This document shows positions 8,931-15,841 of a DNA stretch of 33,390 nucleotides, piece after piece. The translations under genes were made by a program, and so were the position numbers. How positions within the stretch are numbered: position 1 is the stretch's first letter; the number at the start of each line of letters is the position of its first letter. Location: positions 1 through 33,390 of the forward strand of contig CAYNNQ010000029.1 of the NCBI GenBank assembly GCA_964398785.1, in the 5' to 3' direction. The notes beneath the pieces are model-generated. The model had not been told where the DNA came from and ran no database searches. It saw nothing but the letters and a program-made list of their open reading frames with translations. The DNA is from CAYNNQ01 sp964398785 (GTDB lineage: Bacteria > Desulfobacterota > Desulfovibrionia > Desulfovibrionales > Desulfonatronovibrionaceae).

Positions 8931-9875
8931 ATGCCCAGAATCCTTGATGAGAATGAATATGTAAAACAGCTTCTAAGCACGCCGCGCCCGAATGAAAACG
9001 AATGTCTGGCCTTCTATGACCACAGGTTGGGGGTTGTCTGCCGCAATCCCCGCTTGATGCTGCTCCCTGTGGACGATCATCTCGTGCATCGCGGAGACGG
9101 TGTGTTCGAGACCCTGAAGATGACAGACCGCCGTTTGTATCTTGTGGATGCCCATCTGGAGAGGCTCAGGAAGTCGTGCCGCGGCTTGGATATCCGCATG
9201 CCGGCCGCTTTGGAGGAGATCCGGGCTTTGATTGTGGATATGCTCCGCTCGGTCCGGGAAAAGGACGCCCTGGTTTCCTTGTATGTCGGACGGGGGCCGG
9301 GCGGATTCACCACGGATATCCGGGAGTGCCCCGAATCCAGTCTGTATATCGTTATCCGGCGCATGCATCACCGCCCGCAGTCCTTCTGGGAAAACGGAGT
9401 GACCGTCTTTAAAACCAGTATCCCGGCCAAGCAGGGATATCTGGCCCGGATAAAGACGGTGGATTACCTCCCGAATGTGCTTATGAAAAAAGAAGCGGTG
9501 GAAAAGGGCTATGATTTTCCGCTTTGTTTTGACGAGAACAATTTTCTGGCGGAAGGGTCCACGGAAAACGTGATCATGGTGGATGAAAACGGGAAGTTGA
9601 TAGTTCCGGATTTTGTGAATGCATTGGCCGGGACCACCCTGATGCGCGCCCTGGAACTCATTAAGCATGAAAAGAGTTTTATTTTTCGCTCCATCCGCGA
9701 GGATGAGCTGTATTCGGCCCGGGAGATCATCATGGTCGGGACCACCCTGGATGCAGTGGGGGTGGTTCGCTATAATGACAAACCGATCCACGACGTCCGC
9801 CCCGGTCCCGTGGCCAGGAGGTTGCGTGAGCTTTTGCAAAAGGACTTGGAGAAAAACGGTACGCTGATAGCGTAG
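8931..9875 (+). CDS. Class IV PLP-dependent aminotransferase (branched-chain / D-amino-acid / PabC-like)
   Basis: Fold type IV PLP enzyme (314 aa). The motifs seen are GDGVFETLK near the N-terminus, the Schiff-base lysine K175 in ARIKTVDYLPNVL, the cofactor-binding LAEGSTENVIMV segment and a C-terminal GTTLDAVGV segment. The family includes branched-chain amino acid aminotransferase (IlvE), D-alanine aminotransferase and 4-amino-4-deoxychorismate lyase (PabC), and sequence reading alone does not separate these. Position directly after asd suggests amino-acid metabolism. The ribosome binding site is ACGGAG. The N-terminal 45 residues (ILDENEYVKQLL...) are an extension relative to the shortest family members. 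Confidence 0.88.
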   Translation: MPRILDENEYVKQLLSTPRPNENECLAFYDHRLGVVCRNPRLMLLPVDDHLVHRGDGVFETLKMTDRRLYLVDAHLERLRKSCRGLDIRMPAALEEIRALIVDMLRSVREKDALVSLYVGRGPGGFTTDIRECPESSLYIVIRRMHHRPQSFWENGVTVFKTSIPAKQGYLARIKTVDYLPNVLMKKEAVEKGYDFPLCFDENNFLAEGSTENVIMVDENGKLIVPDFVNALAGTTLMRALELIKHEKSFIFRSIREDELYSAREIIMVGTTLDAVGVVRYNDKPIHDVRPGPVARRLRELLQKDLEKNGTLIA

Positions 9876-9880
9876 ATCCC

Positions 9881-10960
9881 ATGAATATCTTGCACCTGGA
9901 TTTGGGACCGGAAATAAGGGGAGGGCAAAAACAGGTCCAATATCTCCTGGATTATTTTTCTTCTGTTTCCGGGGTAAACTCATTTCTGGGATGTTTGGCC
10001 CGTTCCCCCCTGGAGCGGGCCGTACCCGGTAATGTCCGGGTATTTCCCTTTCCCTCGCGCCGGGAATTCGATCCGCGGAACTGGGGGCGTCTTTTTTTTG
10101 CCCTGAAGCAGGGGGAGATAGATGTCGTGCATACCCATGAACCCCGGGCCGCATCCCTGGCCGCTTTTTTCAGGAAATTTTCCCCTGTTTCCTTTTCCCT
10201 TATGCATACCCGGCGGGTGTCCTATACCCTGTCCAACAGATGGGGGCGGGCCAAATACGGATGCGCGGACATGGTTGTCTGTGTTAGCCGGGAGGTCGCG
10301 GAGGTAATATCCGCCTCCGGGGTTCGCAAGGATCGGATTCGGGTGATCCCCAGCGCGATCGAGGTAAACAGCTATACCCGGGCCGGGCGGGACTCCGGTT
10401 TACGCTTGCGGCTGGGGATTATCGGCGCCTTGACCGCTCAGAAAGGCCATGAATTCCTGTTTCGTTCCCTGTCCGGACTGGGTCTGGATTTTCGGCTTTC
10501 CGTGGTCGGCGAAGGGGAGCTTATGCCCGATCTTATCCGTGTGGCCCGCGAGCTGGGAGTGGAGGATCGAATCGAATTTTGCGGATACGTCCGTTCCGCG
10601 GATATCCTGCCCAAACTGGATATGGTTGTGGTCCCTTCCATTGACGGCGAGGGTAGCAATGCGGTCATAAAAGAGGCCTGGGCCGCAGGCGTTCCGGTCC
10701 TTGTTTCCGATCTTCCCTCCAATACCGAACTGGTGACTAACGGAAAAGACGGGATTGTCTTTTCCCGCGGGGATATAAACGGACTTGCCGCGCAGATTCA
10801 AGAGCTGCGCTCCAGTCCGGGGTTGGCTTCGTTTTTGATTGCAAACGGTCTTAAACGGGCCGGTGATTTTGATGTTCCGGTCATGGGCCGGGCCTACATG
10901 CAGGCGTATAAAGAGCTTTCCCGCTTTAGAAACCGGGAGCGGGGAAAATGCCCAAGCTAA
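9881..10960 (+). CDS. Glycosyltransferase family 4 / group 1 (GT-B fold)
   Basis: Cytoplasmic or membrane-peripheral GT-B glycosyltransferase (359 aa) that probably uses a nucleotide-sugar donor. The N-terminus MNILHLDLGPEIRGGQKQV carries the acceptor-side glycine loop of the family, followed by DVVHTHEPRAA and HTRRVSY. The C-terminal domain has RLGIIGALTAQKGHEFL, VVGEGELMP and the EX7E motif in DGEGSNAVIKEAWAAGVPVL. No transmembrane helix is apparent. It begins 5 bp after the aminotransferase stop with only a weak ribosome binding site, so coupling is likely, and its 3' end overlaps the next gene by 13 bp. Donor and acceptor cannot be told from sequence; lipopolysaccharide or another envelope glycan would be the usual role. 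Confidence 0.88.
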   Translation: MNILHLDLGPEIRGGQKQVQYLLDYFSSVSGVNSFLGCLARSPLERAVPGNVRVFPFPSRREFDPRNWGRLFFALKQGEIDVVHTHEPRAASLAAFFRKFSPVSFSLMHTRRVSYTLSNRWGRAKYGCADMVVCVSREVAEVISASGVRKDRIRVIPSAIEVNSYTRAGRDSGLRLRLGIIGALTAQKGHEFLFRSLSGLGLDFRLSVVGEGELMPDLIRVARELGVEDRIEFCGYVRSADILPKLDMVVVPSIDGEGSNAVIKEAWAAGVPVLVSDLPSNTELVTNGKDGIVFSRGDINGLAAQIQELRSSPGLASFLIANGLKRAGDFDVPVMGRAYMQAYKELSRFRNRERGKCPS

Positions 10961-11775
10961 CGGTTTTAATGGATAACAACAGCCTGGATGAAAACCTTGC
11001 CGCTGAGCACGGATTGAGTTTGCATATCCAGCTGGAAAACGGTCGGGAATGGCTTTGGGATACCGGGCAGTCCGGTCTTTTTGCCCGGAATGCATCCCGC
11101 CTGGGGGTAAAGCTTACAAATATTAGCGGTTGCGCTTTAAGCCACGGTCATTACGATCACACCGGGGGACTGGACACCATTTTAAACCTGTGCGTCGGGG
11201 AAGGTTTTCCCGTTTTTGCCCACCCGGATTTTGACCGGGAGAGATATGTTATCCGCCCGGACTCCCTTTGCTATGAAATTGGATTAAAAACCGCCAACCC
11301 GGTGAAGATCAGGGAAGGATGCAGTCCGGTGCGCGGATCGGTGGAGCTGGATGAGGGGCTTATTATGCTCACGGACGTGCAGAGGCTGGAAAGCAATTTT
11401 GCGGCGGTGGATAATTTTTATCTGGATCCGCAGTGCACGAAAAAGGATTTTATCCCGGATGATGCCTGCCTGGTTTTAAACACTTCCTGCGGTGCGGTGC
11501 TTATCCTGGGATGCTGCCACAGCGGATTGGCCAATACCTGCTTTTTTGCCCGCAAGGAGCTTGGAATAGACAGTTTTTATGCTTTGCTAGGCGGGACCCA
11601 TCTGGCCTCCGCGTCGGAAAGTGCGCTGAAGCAGGCCGCGGACACCATCCGGGATTTCGGTTTTTCCCGCATCTGGCCGGGGCACTGTACCGGGCAAAGG
11701 GGCTTTGAATACCTGAAAAATGCATTCCCGGACAGGGTCCGGCCCATGGGGGCCGGGCTCAGGCTGGAGATTTAG
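10948..11775 (+). CDS. Metallo-beta-lactamase-fold hydrolase (dihydropterin-synthase-like group)
   Basis: MBL-fold metalloprotein (275 aa). The metal-binding HxHxDH motif is SHGHYDHTGGL (H66, H68, D70, H71). Further probable ligands are H191 in LILGCCHSGLANT and H246 in RIWPGHCTGQRG. The architecture, with VLMDNNSLDENLAAEHGLS at the N-terminus and a GGTHLASAS segment, matches proteins often annotated as 7,8-dihydropterin-6-yl-methyl-4-(beta-D-ribofuranosyl)aminobenzene-5'-phosphate synthase relatives; the true substrate is unknown. It overlaps the glycosyltransferase gene by 13 bp in another frame, with GGGAG upstream of its ATG, so it closes the asd-led run. A nest of inverted repeats starts 5 bp after its stop. 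Confidence 0.87.
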   Translation: MPKLTVLMDNNSLDENLAAEHGLSLHIQLENGREWLWDTGQSGLFARNASRLGVKLTNISGCALSHGHYDHTGGLDTILNLCVGEGFPVFAHPDFDRERYVIRPDSLCYEIGLKTANPVKIREGCSPVRGSVELDEGLIMLTDVQRLESNFAAVDNFYLDPQCTKKDFIPDDACLVLNTSCGAVLILGCCHSGLANTCFFARKELGIDSFYALLGGTHLASASESALKQAADTIRDFGFSRIWPGHCTGQRGFEYLKNAFPDRVRPMGAGLRLEI

Positions 11776-11806
11776 TTTGAGGTGATTATGTGGTTAAGGG
11801 ATGGGC

Positions 11807-11930
11807 TTAGCAGGCTGCCCTAAATCTTCCAATGGAGGCAAAGCAACAAAATGTTCAAACTCTAACGTATGACTAAATACGCTGCGACCTTGGTTTTTTT
11901 TGCTCTTTATCCGGCACCCGCTTGAGTTGA
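11807..11930 (+). repeat. Dispersed intergenic repeat, copy 1
   Basis: The 38 bp at 11807-11844 match 32777-32814 at 34 of 38 positions (TTAGCAGGCTGCCCTAAATC at the start of this copy). Weaker similarity continues through a shared TCAAACTCT, AAC-ATG and GA-CTTG-TTTTTTTG up to a shared CTTGAG near 11921. It is embedded in the nested inverted-repeat element. The far boundary is a judgement made by eye. Confidence 0.65.
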
Positions 11931-12059
11931 CTAGTGATAAATCATGCCGAGATATATTCACTCAAGTGGGTGCCGGACTGACGCTCAAAATTTTTGAACA
12001 GCCTGCTTAATAAGGACTTTTTTCAACATGCCCTTAGCCGGTTTAAAGGAGAAAGTGAG

Positions 12060-12076
12060 CTGCCCGGAAAGGGCAG
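12060..12076. terminator. Short hairpin, possible terminator
   Basis: A perfect 6-bp stem CTGCCC/GGGCAG with loop GGAAA, followed on the plus strand by TCTTTC. It lies between two convergent genes, inside the larger repeat element. The T-run is poor, so a termination role is only a suggestion. Confidence 0.3.
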
Positions 12077-12168
12077 TCTTTCGGGCCAGGTCATGGGTTA
12101 CCGCCGCGCCAACCGCATATCGCCTCCCTGAGCACTTAATCATTTAACCACATAACCACCTGTGCTGC

Positions 12169-12780
12169 CTACAATTTCTGTTCCCTCTCCCGGAAGCAGG
12201 GCAGGCACAAATATTCTCCGCCCATCATCCGCGCCCGGGATTCCATAACCGATTCCCCGCACCCGGAGCAGGAAACGCTGCCCAGAATCCTTGCCTTGCG
12301 CGGCAGTTCCCGTTTTACCGCTCCCCGTATAAAAAGCTCTTCCAGAGGGGCCTGCATTATGCGCTCGGTATAGGCCCGGCGCAGGTCGTTGAGTTCCCGG
12401 CTTTCCGCTTCATCCAGCCGTCCATCGGCCCCTTTTTTGTGCAGCTCCCCCATCCTGTCTTTTCCCGGGAAATCCACCTCCCTGCACAGGATGCGCAGGT
12501 TTTTCTCGTTCTCCCGTCCGTAAAAGGAGAAAGCGTTTTTCCCTACGTCCCAATGAATTAGATTGCCCTTGCCCAAGGTGCAGCCAAGCAGGAACTGGAT
12601 GGCATCCACCGCGCACATGTCCGTTTCCGTGATGCAGACCACTTCCTCGTCATAGGCTGTGCCTACCTCCGCGGCAGCAAGTTCGGCCGCCCGGATTCCG
12701 ATGGCCAGTCCGGGACAGGAGTGTCCGTGAAAGGATATGGTGTCCGCAATGGTTTTTTGGGTAAAAGTACATCCCGACAT
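12169..12780 (-). CDS. FmdE-family protein with C-terminal zinc ribbon
   Basis: Homologue of formylmethanofuran dehydrogenase subunit E-like proteins (203 aa), common in sulfate reducers, where the biochemical role is not established. The N-terminal FmdE domain carries FHGHSCPGLAIG (H18, H20, C22) and TETDMCAVDAIQFLLGCTLGKGN (C56, C67), a typical metal- or cluster-binding set. The C-terminus is a four-cysteine zinc ribbon (C171, C174, C192, C195; CSGCGES...YLCLPCF). It stands alone in its orientation and is convergent with the metallo-beta-lactamase gene. A weak GAGGG ribosome binding site and a good sigma-70 promoter lie upstream. No methanofuran or molybdenum-cofactor genes are nearby. Confidence 0.88.
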   Translation of the reverse strand: MSGCTFTQKTIADTISFHGHSCPGLAIGIRAAELAAAEVGTAYDEEVVCITETDMCAVDAIQFLLGCTLGKGNLIHWDVGKNAFSFYGRENEKNLRILCREVDFPGKDRMGELHKKGADGRLDEAESRELNDLRRAYTERIMQAPLEELFIRGAVKRELPRKARILGSVSCSGCGESVMESRARMMGGEYLCLPCFREREQKL

Positions 12781-12843
12781 AAGCCCTCAATAGCATGTTT
12801 TGTATTTTTGTTTTATTTTAAACCACCCTTTCATAAAAAAATA

Positions 12844-12872
12844 TTATTATAAAATAAAAGTACAAAAGTCAA
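12844..12872 (-). promoter_or_regulatory. Sigma-70-type promoter of the FmdE-family gene
   Basis: On the minus strand TTGACT (12867-12872) is separated by 17 bp from TAATAA (12844-12849) in a very AT-rich stretch. This would start transcription about 55-60 bp before the ATG at 12780. An overlapping TATAAT with a 15-bp spacer is also present. Confidence 0.55.
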
Positions 12873-13312
12873 ACCGGTTCCGGGAGCGGTATTCGATTCC
12901 GGACGGATCTGGTTTTCCTTTCCGGGCGGATGATTGTTTTTCGGAAATTTGCGTATAACCGGCCGAGGACACCCCCGGGATTTGCAGAAGGAGTGCTTGT
13001 GCCGGAGGCCTCTCGTTAAAAGCATCCAATGAGATCAGGCGGAAAAAAATAAAAAATCCACCGCTGTGTCGGAGAGCCGCGTTATTTTACGGGTGAACGA
13101 TAGTTTTTTTATACAGATCAAGGACAGAATAAATACCTACTGAAAGGATTCTTGTGCCGGCATACGGATAGGCTCCGCCAGTGGTAGGGCGCAGCAGAAA
13201 TCCGCCAAGATGAAGATGGTATCGGGTGGGCTGGGCACGGTTCCATTTCCGTATAACCGCTTATTTGAATAAAAAACCGTTTATAGAATTTAAATACACT
13301 TTTTACTGGAAA
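12873..13312. other. Gene-free divergent intergenic stretch
   Basis: The region between the divergent FmdE-family and TetR genes holds no convincing gene. Two 10-mers each occur twice: CGTATAACCG at 12952-12961 and 13250-13259, and CTTGTGCCGG at 12996-13005 and 13151-13160. A GC-rich island at about 13150-13250 with GTGCC/GGGCAC ends stands out from AT-rich flanks and might be a remnant or a structured RNA; I could not identify it. Confidence 0.4.
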
Positions 13313-13342
13313 TTGATGACATTGTTTTTGAATATGTATAAA
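13313..13342 (+). promoter_or_regulatory. Candidate promoter of the TetR gene
   Basis: TTGATG (13313-13318) and TATAAA (13337-13342) are spaced by 18 bp, about 40 bp before the start codon. TetR regulators commonly bind operators at their own promoters, but I see no perfect palindrome here. Confidence 0.35.
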
Positions 13343-13382
13343 GAAGAATTGAAAAATCATTTGTAAAGATAAGGGGGTGCAA

Positions 13383-13988
13383 ATGGGCAAACGCAAGGAA
13401 AAAAACAAGAAAGTAAGGGAAAACTATGTCCATGCCGCTCAGGCCGTGTTCATCCGGCACGGGTACCGCGGAGCGACCACCGCACAGATCGCTGTTGAAG
13501 CCGGTTTGTCCGAGGGCAATCTCTACCGCCATTTTGAATCCAAACACGATCTTTTGGTCAAGATCATGCATCGGATTTATGATTTGTACACGGAGATGCT
13601 GGGCGAGTATCTGGACAAGCCGAGTGAACCTTTGGCCATGATCGAGGGCGTGTTTAAGTTCCATGCGGATTTTATCCGCAAATATCCCCAGGAAGCCCAG
13701 GTTTTGACCCGGGTGTGTCCCTTTCTTCTGGAAGACAAGGATATCCCGTGCAAGGCCCTGGTTTCCGAGCAGCACAAAATGATCCGCTCCACTCTGGAAA
13801 AGGCTGTTCAGGATGGTGTCAAGAGCGGACAGTTCGTCGACCTGGATGTCCGGGACACGGCCCGGGTCCTTTCCTTTTTGCTGCACGGTTATCTGCGGGC
13901 CCAGCTTCTTTCCAGGGATCCCAAGGCCGGAGCGCTTAAATCCAAGAGATTGATAATGGATTTTTGCCGCAGATCTTTGGAGAAATAG
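13383..13988 (+). CDS. TetR/AcrR-family transcriptional regulator
   Basis: One-component dimeric repressor (201 aa). The N-terminal DNA-binding domain contains the helix-turn-helix TTAQIAVEAGLSEGNLYRHF at about residues 33-52, followed by the typical ESKHDLL. The all-helical C-terminal ligand-binding domain gives no hint of its ligand. A GTG at 13377 is in frame, but AAGGGGG at 13371-13377 positions the ATG at 13383 correctly, so I chose the latter. No efflux pump or other obvious target is adjacent; the nearest gene is the divergent FmdE-family gene about 600 bp away. The target may be itself or a distant gene. Confidence 0.9.
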   Translation: MGKRKEKNKKVRENYVHAAQAVFIRHGYRGATTAQIAVEAGLSEGNLYRHFESKHDLLVKIMHRIYDLYTEMLGEYLDKPSEPLAMIEGVFKFHADFIRKYPQEAQVLTRVCPFLLEDKDIPCKALVSEQHKMIRSTLEKAVQDGVKSGQFVDLDVRDTARVLSFLLHGYLRAQLLSRDPKAGALKSKRLIMDFCRRSLEK

Positions 13989-14017
13989 TCTTTCTTACGG
14001 GATTTGCGGATTGTGCG

Positions 14018-14050
14018 GGGAAGAGATGGGCGCCCGTACGGGCTCTTCCC
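14018..14050 (+). terminator. Hairpin downstream of the TetR gene
   Basis: GGGAAGAG (14018-14025) pairs with CTCTTCCC (14043-14050), with an internal CCCGTACGGG palindrome. It starts about 30 bp after the TetR stop codon. No T-run follows, so it could be a weak or Rho-assisted terminator or another RNA structure. Confidence 0.4.
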
Positions 14051-14236
14051 GACGCCGAATGCTGCATAGCTTGCCAGCGTCTGCTGGAAACAGGGGCAAT
14101 GAGCGTATAAAAAATTTGGTTCGTCGCACGAATTTGTGCAAAAGTTTGTTGTTAAAAACCTACGAGCAACACTTAACTACCTGAACTTAAAGGTTTTTAT
14201 TAAACACTGTTGAGTTGACTAACCGTTGGATTATCC

Positions 14237-14336
14237 AAATCGCTATCGGGATCGCTATCGAAATCGAAATAATATGTGGTTCGGTGCGAGAGGAATCTTC
14301 GGCTTATGGGGTCGATTCCGATCCCGATAGCGATTT
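14237..14336. repeat. Hexamer-periodic palindromic repeat (ATCGNN units)
   Basis: AAATCGCTATCGGGATCG at 14237-14254 is a perfect 18-bp inverted match to CGATCCCGATAGCGATTT at 14319-14336. The left arm reads as consecutive ATCGCT, ATCGGG, ATCGCT, ATCGAA, ATCGAA units, and the right arm has GATCCC/GATAGC/GATTTC units. The 64-bp interior has no recognisable gene. The rest of the stretch from 13989 to 14494, between the TetR gene and the tRNA, holds no gene that I can support. Confidence 0.7.
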
Positions 14337-14494
14337 CGATCCCGAAGAAAGAAATCCTAACAATATAAAATTCTTTGCACAGATTCTTGAGACGAGCCAA
14401 ATTTTTCAAGAGCGGGGCGCGGATTTGGCAACCGCGGGGTCGGTATTTTGCTTCTTGACACCAGGGGAAAAGGAAAATAACAACTCCTGACTGC

Positions 14495-14572
14495 GCCCCC
14501 GTAGCTCAGGCGGATAGAGCACGGGATTCCTAATCCCGGTTAGCCCAGGTTCGAGTCCTGGCGGGGGCACCA
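14495..14572 (+). tRNA. tRNA-Arg, anticodon CCT
   Basis: A full cloverleaf can be drawn. The acceptor stem GCCCCCG (14495-14501) pairs with CGGGGGC (14562-14568), with discriminator A and an encoded CCA (14570-14572). The D-arm is GCTC...GAGC. The anticodon stem CGGGA/TCCCG holds loop TTCCTAA with anticodon CCT at 14529-14531. The T-arm is CCAGG-TTCGAGT-CCTGG. The anticodon reads AGG arginine codons. A strong terminator follows. I saw no integrase or attachment-site duplication next to it. Confidence 0.96.
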
Positions 14573-14629
14573 CCAGTCGAGAATTTTGAGATCCCCGCCC
14601 GTACGAGTTTAAAAAGTAAGCAAATAGCA

Positions 14630-14676
14630 GGCATAAAAAAGGGCGGAAACGCAAGTTTCCGGCCTTTTTTTATGCC
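14630..14676 (+). terminator. Rho-independent terminator after tRNA-Arg
   Basis: A long hairpin with arms at 14630-14650 and 14655-14676 around a GCAA tetraloop. The core is GGGCGGAAAC/GTTTCCGGCC, extended by A-run/T-run pairing to GGCAT/ATGCC. The symmetry of the A- and T-tracts suggests it could work in both directions. Confidence 0.8.
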
Positions 14677-14693
14677 AAGTCCCTTGCGTGTTT

Positions 14694-14725
14694 TTGCGAT
14701 TAGTTGCGCGAATCGTATATCGCAA
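14694..14725. promoter_or_regulatory. Inverted repeat TTGCGAT...ATCGCAA, candidate activator site
   Basis: TTGCGAT (14694-14700) and ATCGCAA (14719-14725) form a perfect 7-bp inverted repeat about 90-120 bp upstream of the sigma-54 promoter, the usual distance for an enhancer-like activator site. The right arm is part of a TATATCGCAA box that also occurs just downstream of both sigma-54 promoters. The binding protein is unknown; the sigma-54 activator at 25554-28100 is the natural candidate. Confidence 0.4.
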
Positions 14726-14813
14726 GTCACCTTGCTTCTTAATTTTAACCAATAAGATTAGTATCTTATTTTTTGAGGTAATGCGTGACTAGATAGGGTG
14801 TGTTCTTTTTAAC

Positions 14814-14831
14814 TTGGCATTTATGTTGCTT
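14814..14831 (+). promoter_or_regulatory. Sigma-54 (-24/-12) promoter of the response regulator-transporter operon
   Basis: TTGGCATTTATGTTGCTT has the -24 GG (14816-14817) and the -12 GC (14828-14829) exactly 10 bp apart and fits the consensus TGGCAC-N5-TTGC well. Transcription should begin near 14841, about 40 bp before the response regulator ATG. A near-identical promoter lies at 28162-28179. A TATATCGCAA box follows at 14839-14848. Confidence 0.8.
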
Positions 14832-14879
14832 ATTCAGGTATATCGCAAAGGATGGGATTAACTACAAGGAGGTTTTGTA

Positions 14880-15785
14880 ATGGACGGAAAAATAAGGGTG
14901 TTAATGGTCGATGACGAAGAGAGGTTTCGGCAGACGACCTCAAAGATCCTTTCCCGGAAAGGTTATGAGGTAAACGTGGCTGAAAGTGGTGAAAAGGCCG
15001 TGGAATGGGTCAAGAAAAATCCGGTTGATGTGGTGGTTCTGGATATAAAAATGCCCGGAATCAGCGGGGAAGAGGCCTTGCAGCAAATCAAGGAAGTGGA
15101 TGCGGATATTCAGGCAATCATGCTTACCGGACATGGTGGAGAGGAATCGGCGAGGACCTCCCTGCATCGAGACGCTTTCGATTATCTGAATAAACCCTGC
15201 GACGTGGATCTCTTATCCTCGAAAATAAAAGAGGCCTTTTCCCTACGTTCGGGGGAAGTCAAGGAGGAAAAGAGCGTCGGGGATATAATGATTCCCATAG
15301 GCGACTACTCCACGATAAGCGCCGATGCAACTATCAAGGAAGGCATCGCGGAACTGAAGAAGTCTTTTGCAACCGTGCAATCTACTTCCCGATTGATGGA
15401 AAGCGGGCATAGAGCGCTTATGGTTTTCGACGGGGAGGAAGTCGTCGGAGTGCTCAACCTGCATAACATGATTGAAGCTGTAAGGCCGGAATATTTGTCC
15501 GATCCAAAGCCTAGCATGCTCCCGTTCAGCGTCCAGTATTCACATCTGTTCTGGAAAGGTCTTTTTACCCATAAAACCAAGGAAGCCGGGTCCAAATTAA
15601 TAAGGGATTTAATGAATGATCGTCCGCCCATAGTGGATAGGGAAGCCAATCTGATGGAGGCGGCCAACCTCATATGCGAGGAAAATCGGCGCAGAGTGGC
15701 GGTTATGGATCAAGGGCGCGTTGTGGGCGTGGTCCGGGAGCAGGAATTATTCTTCGAAATCGCTCGGATAATGCTTGAAGGTTAA
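14880..15785 (+). CDS. Response regulator with REC receiver and CBS-domain output
   Basis: Two-component response regulator (301 aa) without a DNA-binding domain. The N-terminal receiver (residues 1-125) has the acidic pair in MVDDEERF, phosphoacceptor D55 in VVVLDIKMPG, and the T/K switch positions in MLTGHGG and YLNKPCD. The rest (about 135-300) looks like a CBS pair: GDIMIPIGDYSTISADATIKEGI...RALMVFDGEEVVGVLN, then LIRDLMNDRPPIVDREANLMEAANLI...RVAVMDQGRVVGVV. CBS pairs usually bind adenine nucleotides. The output is therefore probably allosteric or protein-protein, plausibly on the transporter encoded 56 bp downstream. AAGGAGG precedes the ATG and a sigma-54 promoter lies upstream. The likely cognate kinases are the Cache kinases at 17735 and 22705. 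Confidence 0.88.
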   Translation: MDGKIRVLMVDDEERFRQTTSKILSRKGYEVNVAESGEKAVEWVKKNPVDVVVLDIKMPGISGEEALQQIKEVDADIQAIMLTGHGGEESARTSLHRDAFDYLNKPCDVDLLSSKIKEAFSLRSGEVKEEKSVGDIMIPIGDYSTISADATIKEGIAELKKSFATVQSTSRLMESGHRALMVFDGEEVVGVLNLHNMIEAVRPEYLSDPKPSMLPFSVQYSHLFWKGLFTHKTKEAGSKLIRDLMNDRPPIVDREANLMEAANLICEENRRRVAVMDQGRVVGVVREQELFFEIARIMLEG

Positions 15786-15841
15786 ATTAATCGCCTAATA
15801 TAACAGCATGATAAAAATATTTATAATGCAGGGAGGATATA

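Larger units (their letters stand above)
11780..12161. repeat. Nested inverted-repeat element filling a convergent intergenic region (MITE-like)
   Basis: The outer ends form an 18-bp inverted repeat with one mismatch (AGGTGATTATGTGGTTAA at 11780-11797; TTAACCACATAACCACCT at 12144-12161). Inside are AGCAGGCTG (11809-11817) against CAGCCTGCT (11999-12007), TGTTCAAA (11852-11859) against TTTGAACA (11993-12000), and a central 18-bp pair with one mismatch (11910-11927 and 11960-11977, TCCGGCACCC... and its complement). No open reading frame of note lies inside. It fills almost exactly the space between the stop codons of two convergent genes. No clear target-site duplication is visible. It could be a non-autonomous mobile element, two nested elements, or a bidirectional termination structure. 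Confidence 0.7.

Noticed and set aside
13118..13260. Possible protein remnant on the minus strand of the GC-rich island (frame reading GTVPSPPDTIFILADF...)
   Set aside because: No start codon, short, and no family I can name; kept only as an unexplained GC-rich block.
11922..14221. Shared 12-mer TTGAGTTGACTA at 11922-11933 and 14210-14221
   Set aside because: The flanks are unrelated and the match is short, so chance is likely.
14495..14700. tRNA-Arg as the attachment site of an integrated element covering the signalling island
   Set aside because: No integrase gene and no repeat of the tRNA 3' end was noticed elsewhere in the window.
14406..14730. Minus-strand open frames across the tRNA (for example one containing GGAPARTRTWANRD)
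   Set aside because: They are read from the antisense of tRNA-Arg and its terminator, a common false-positive pattern.
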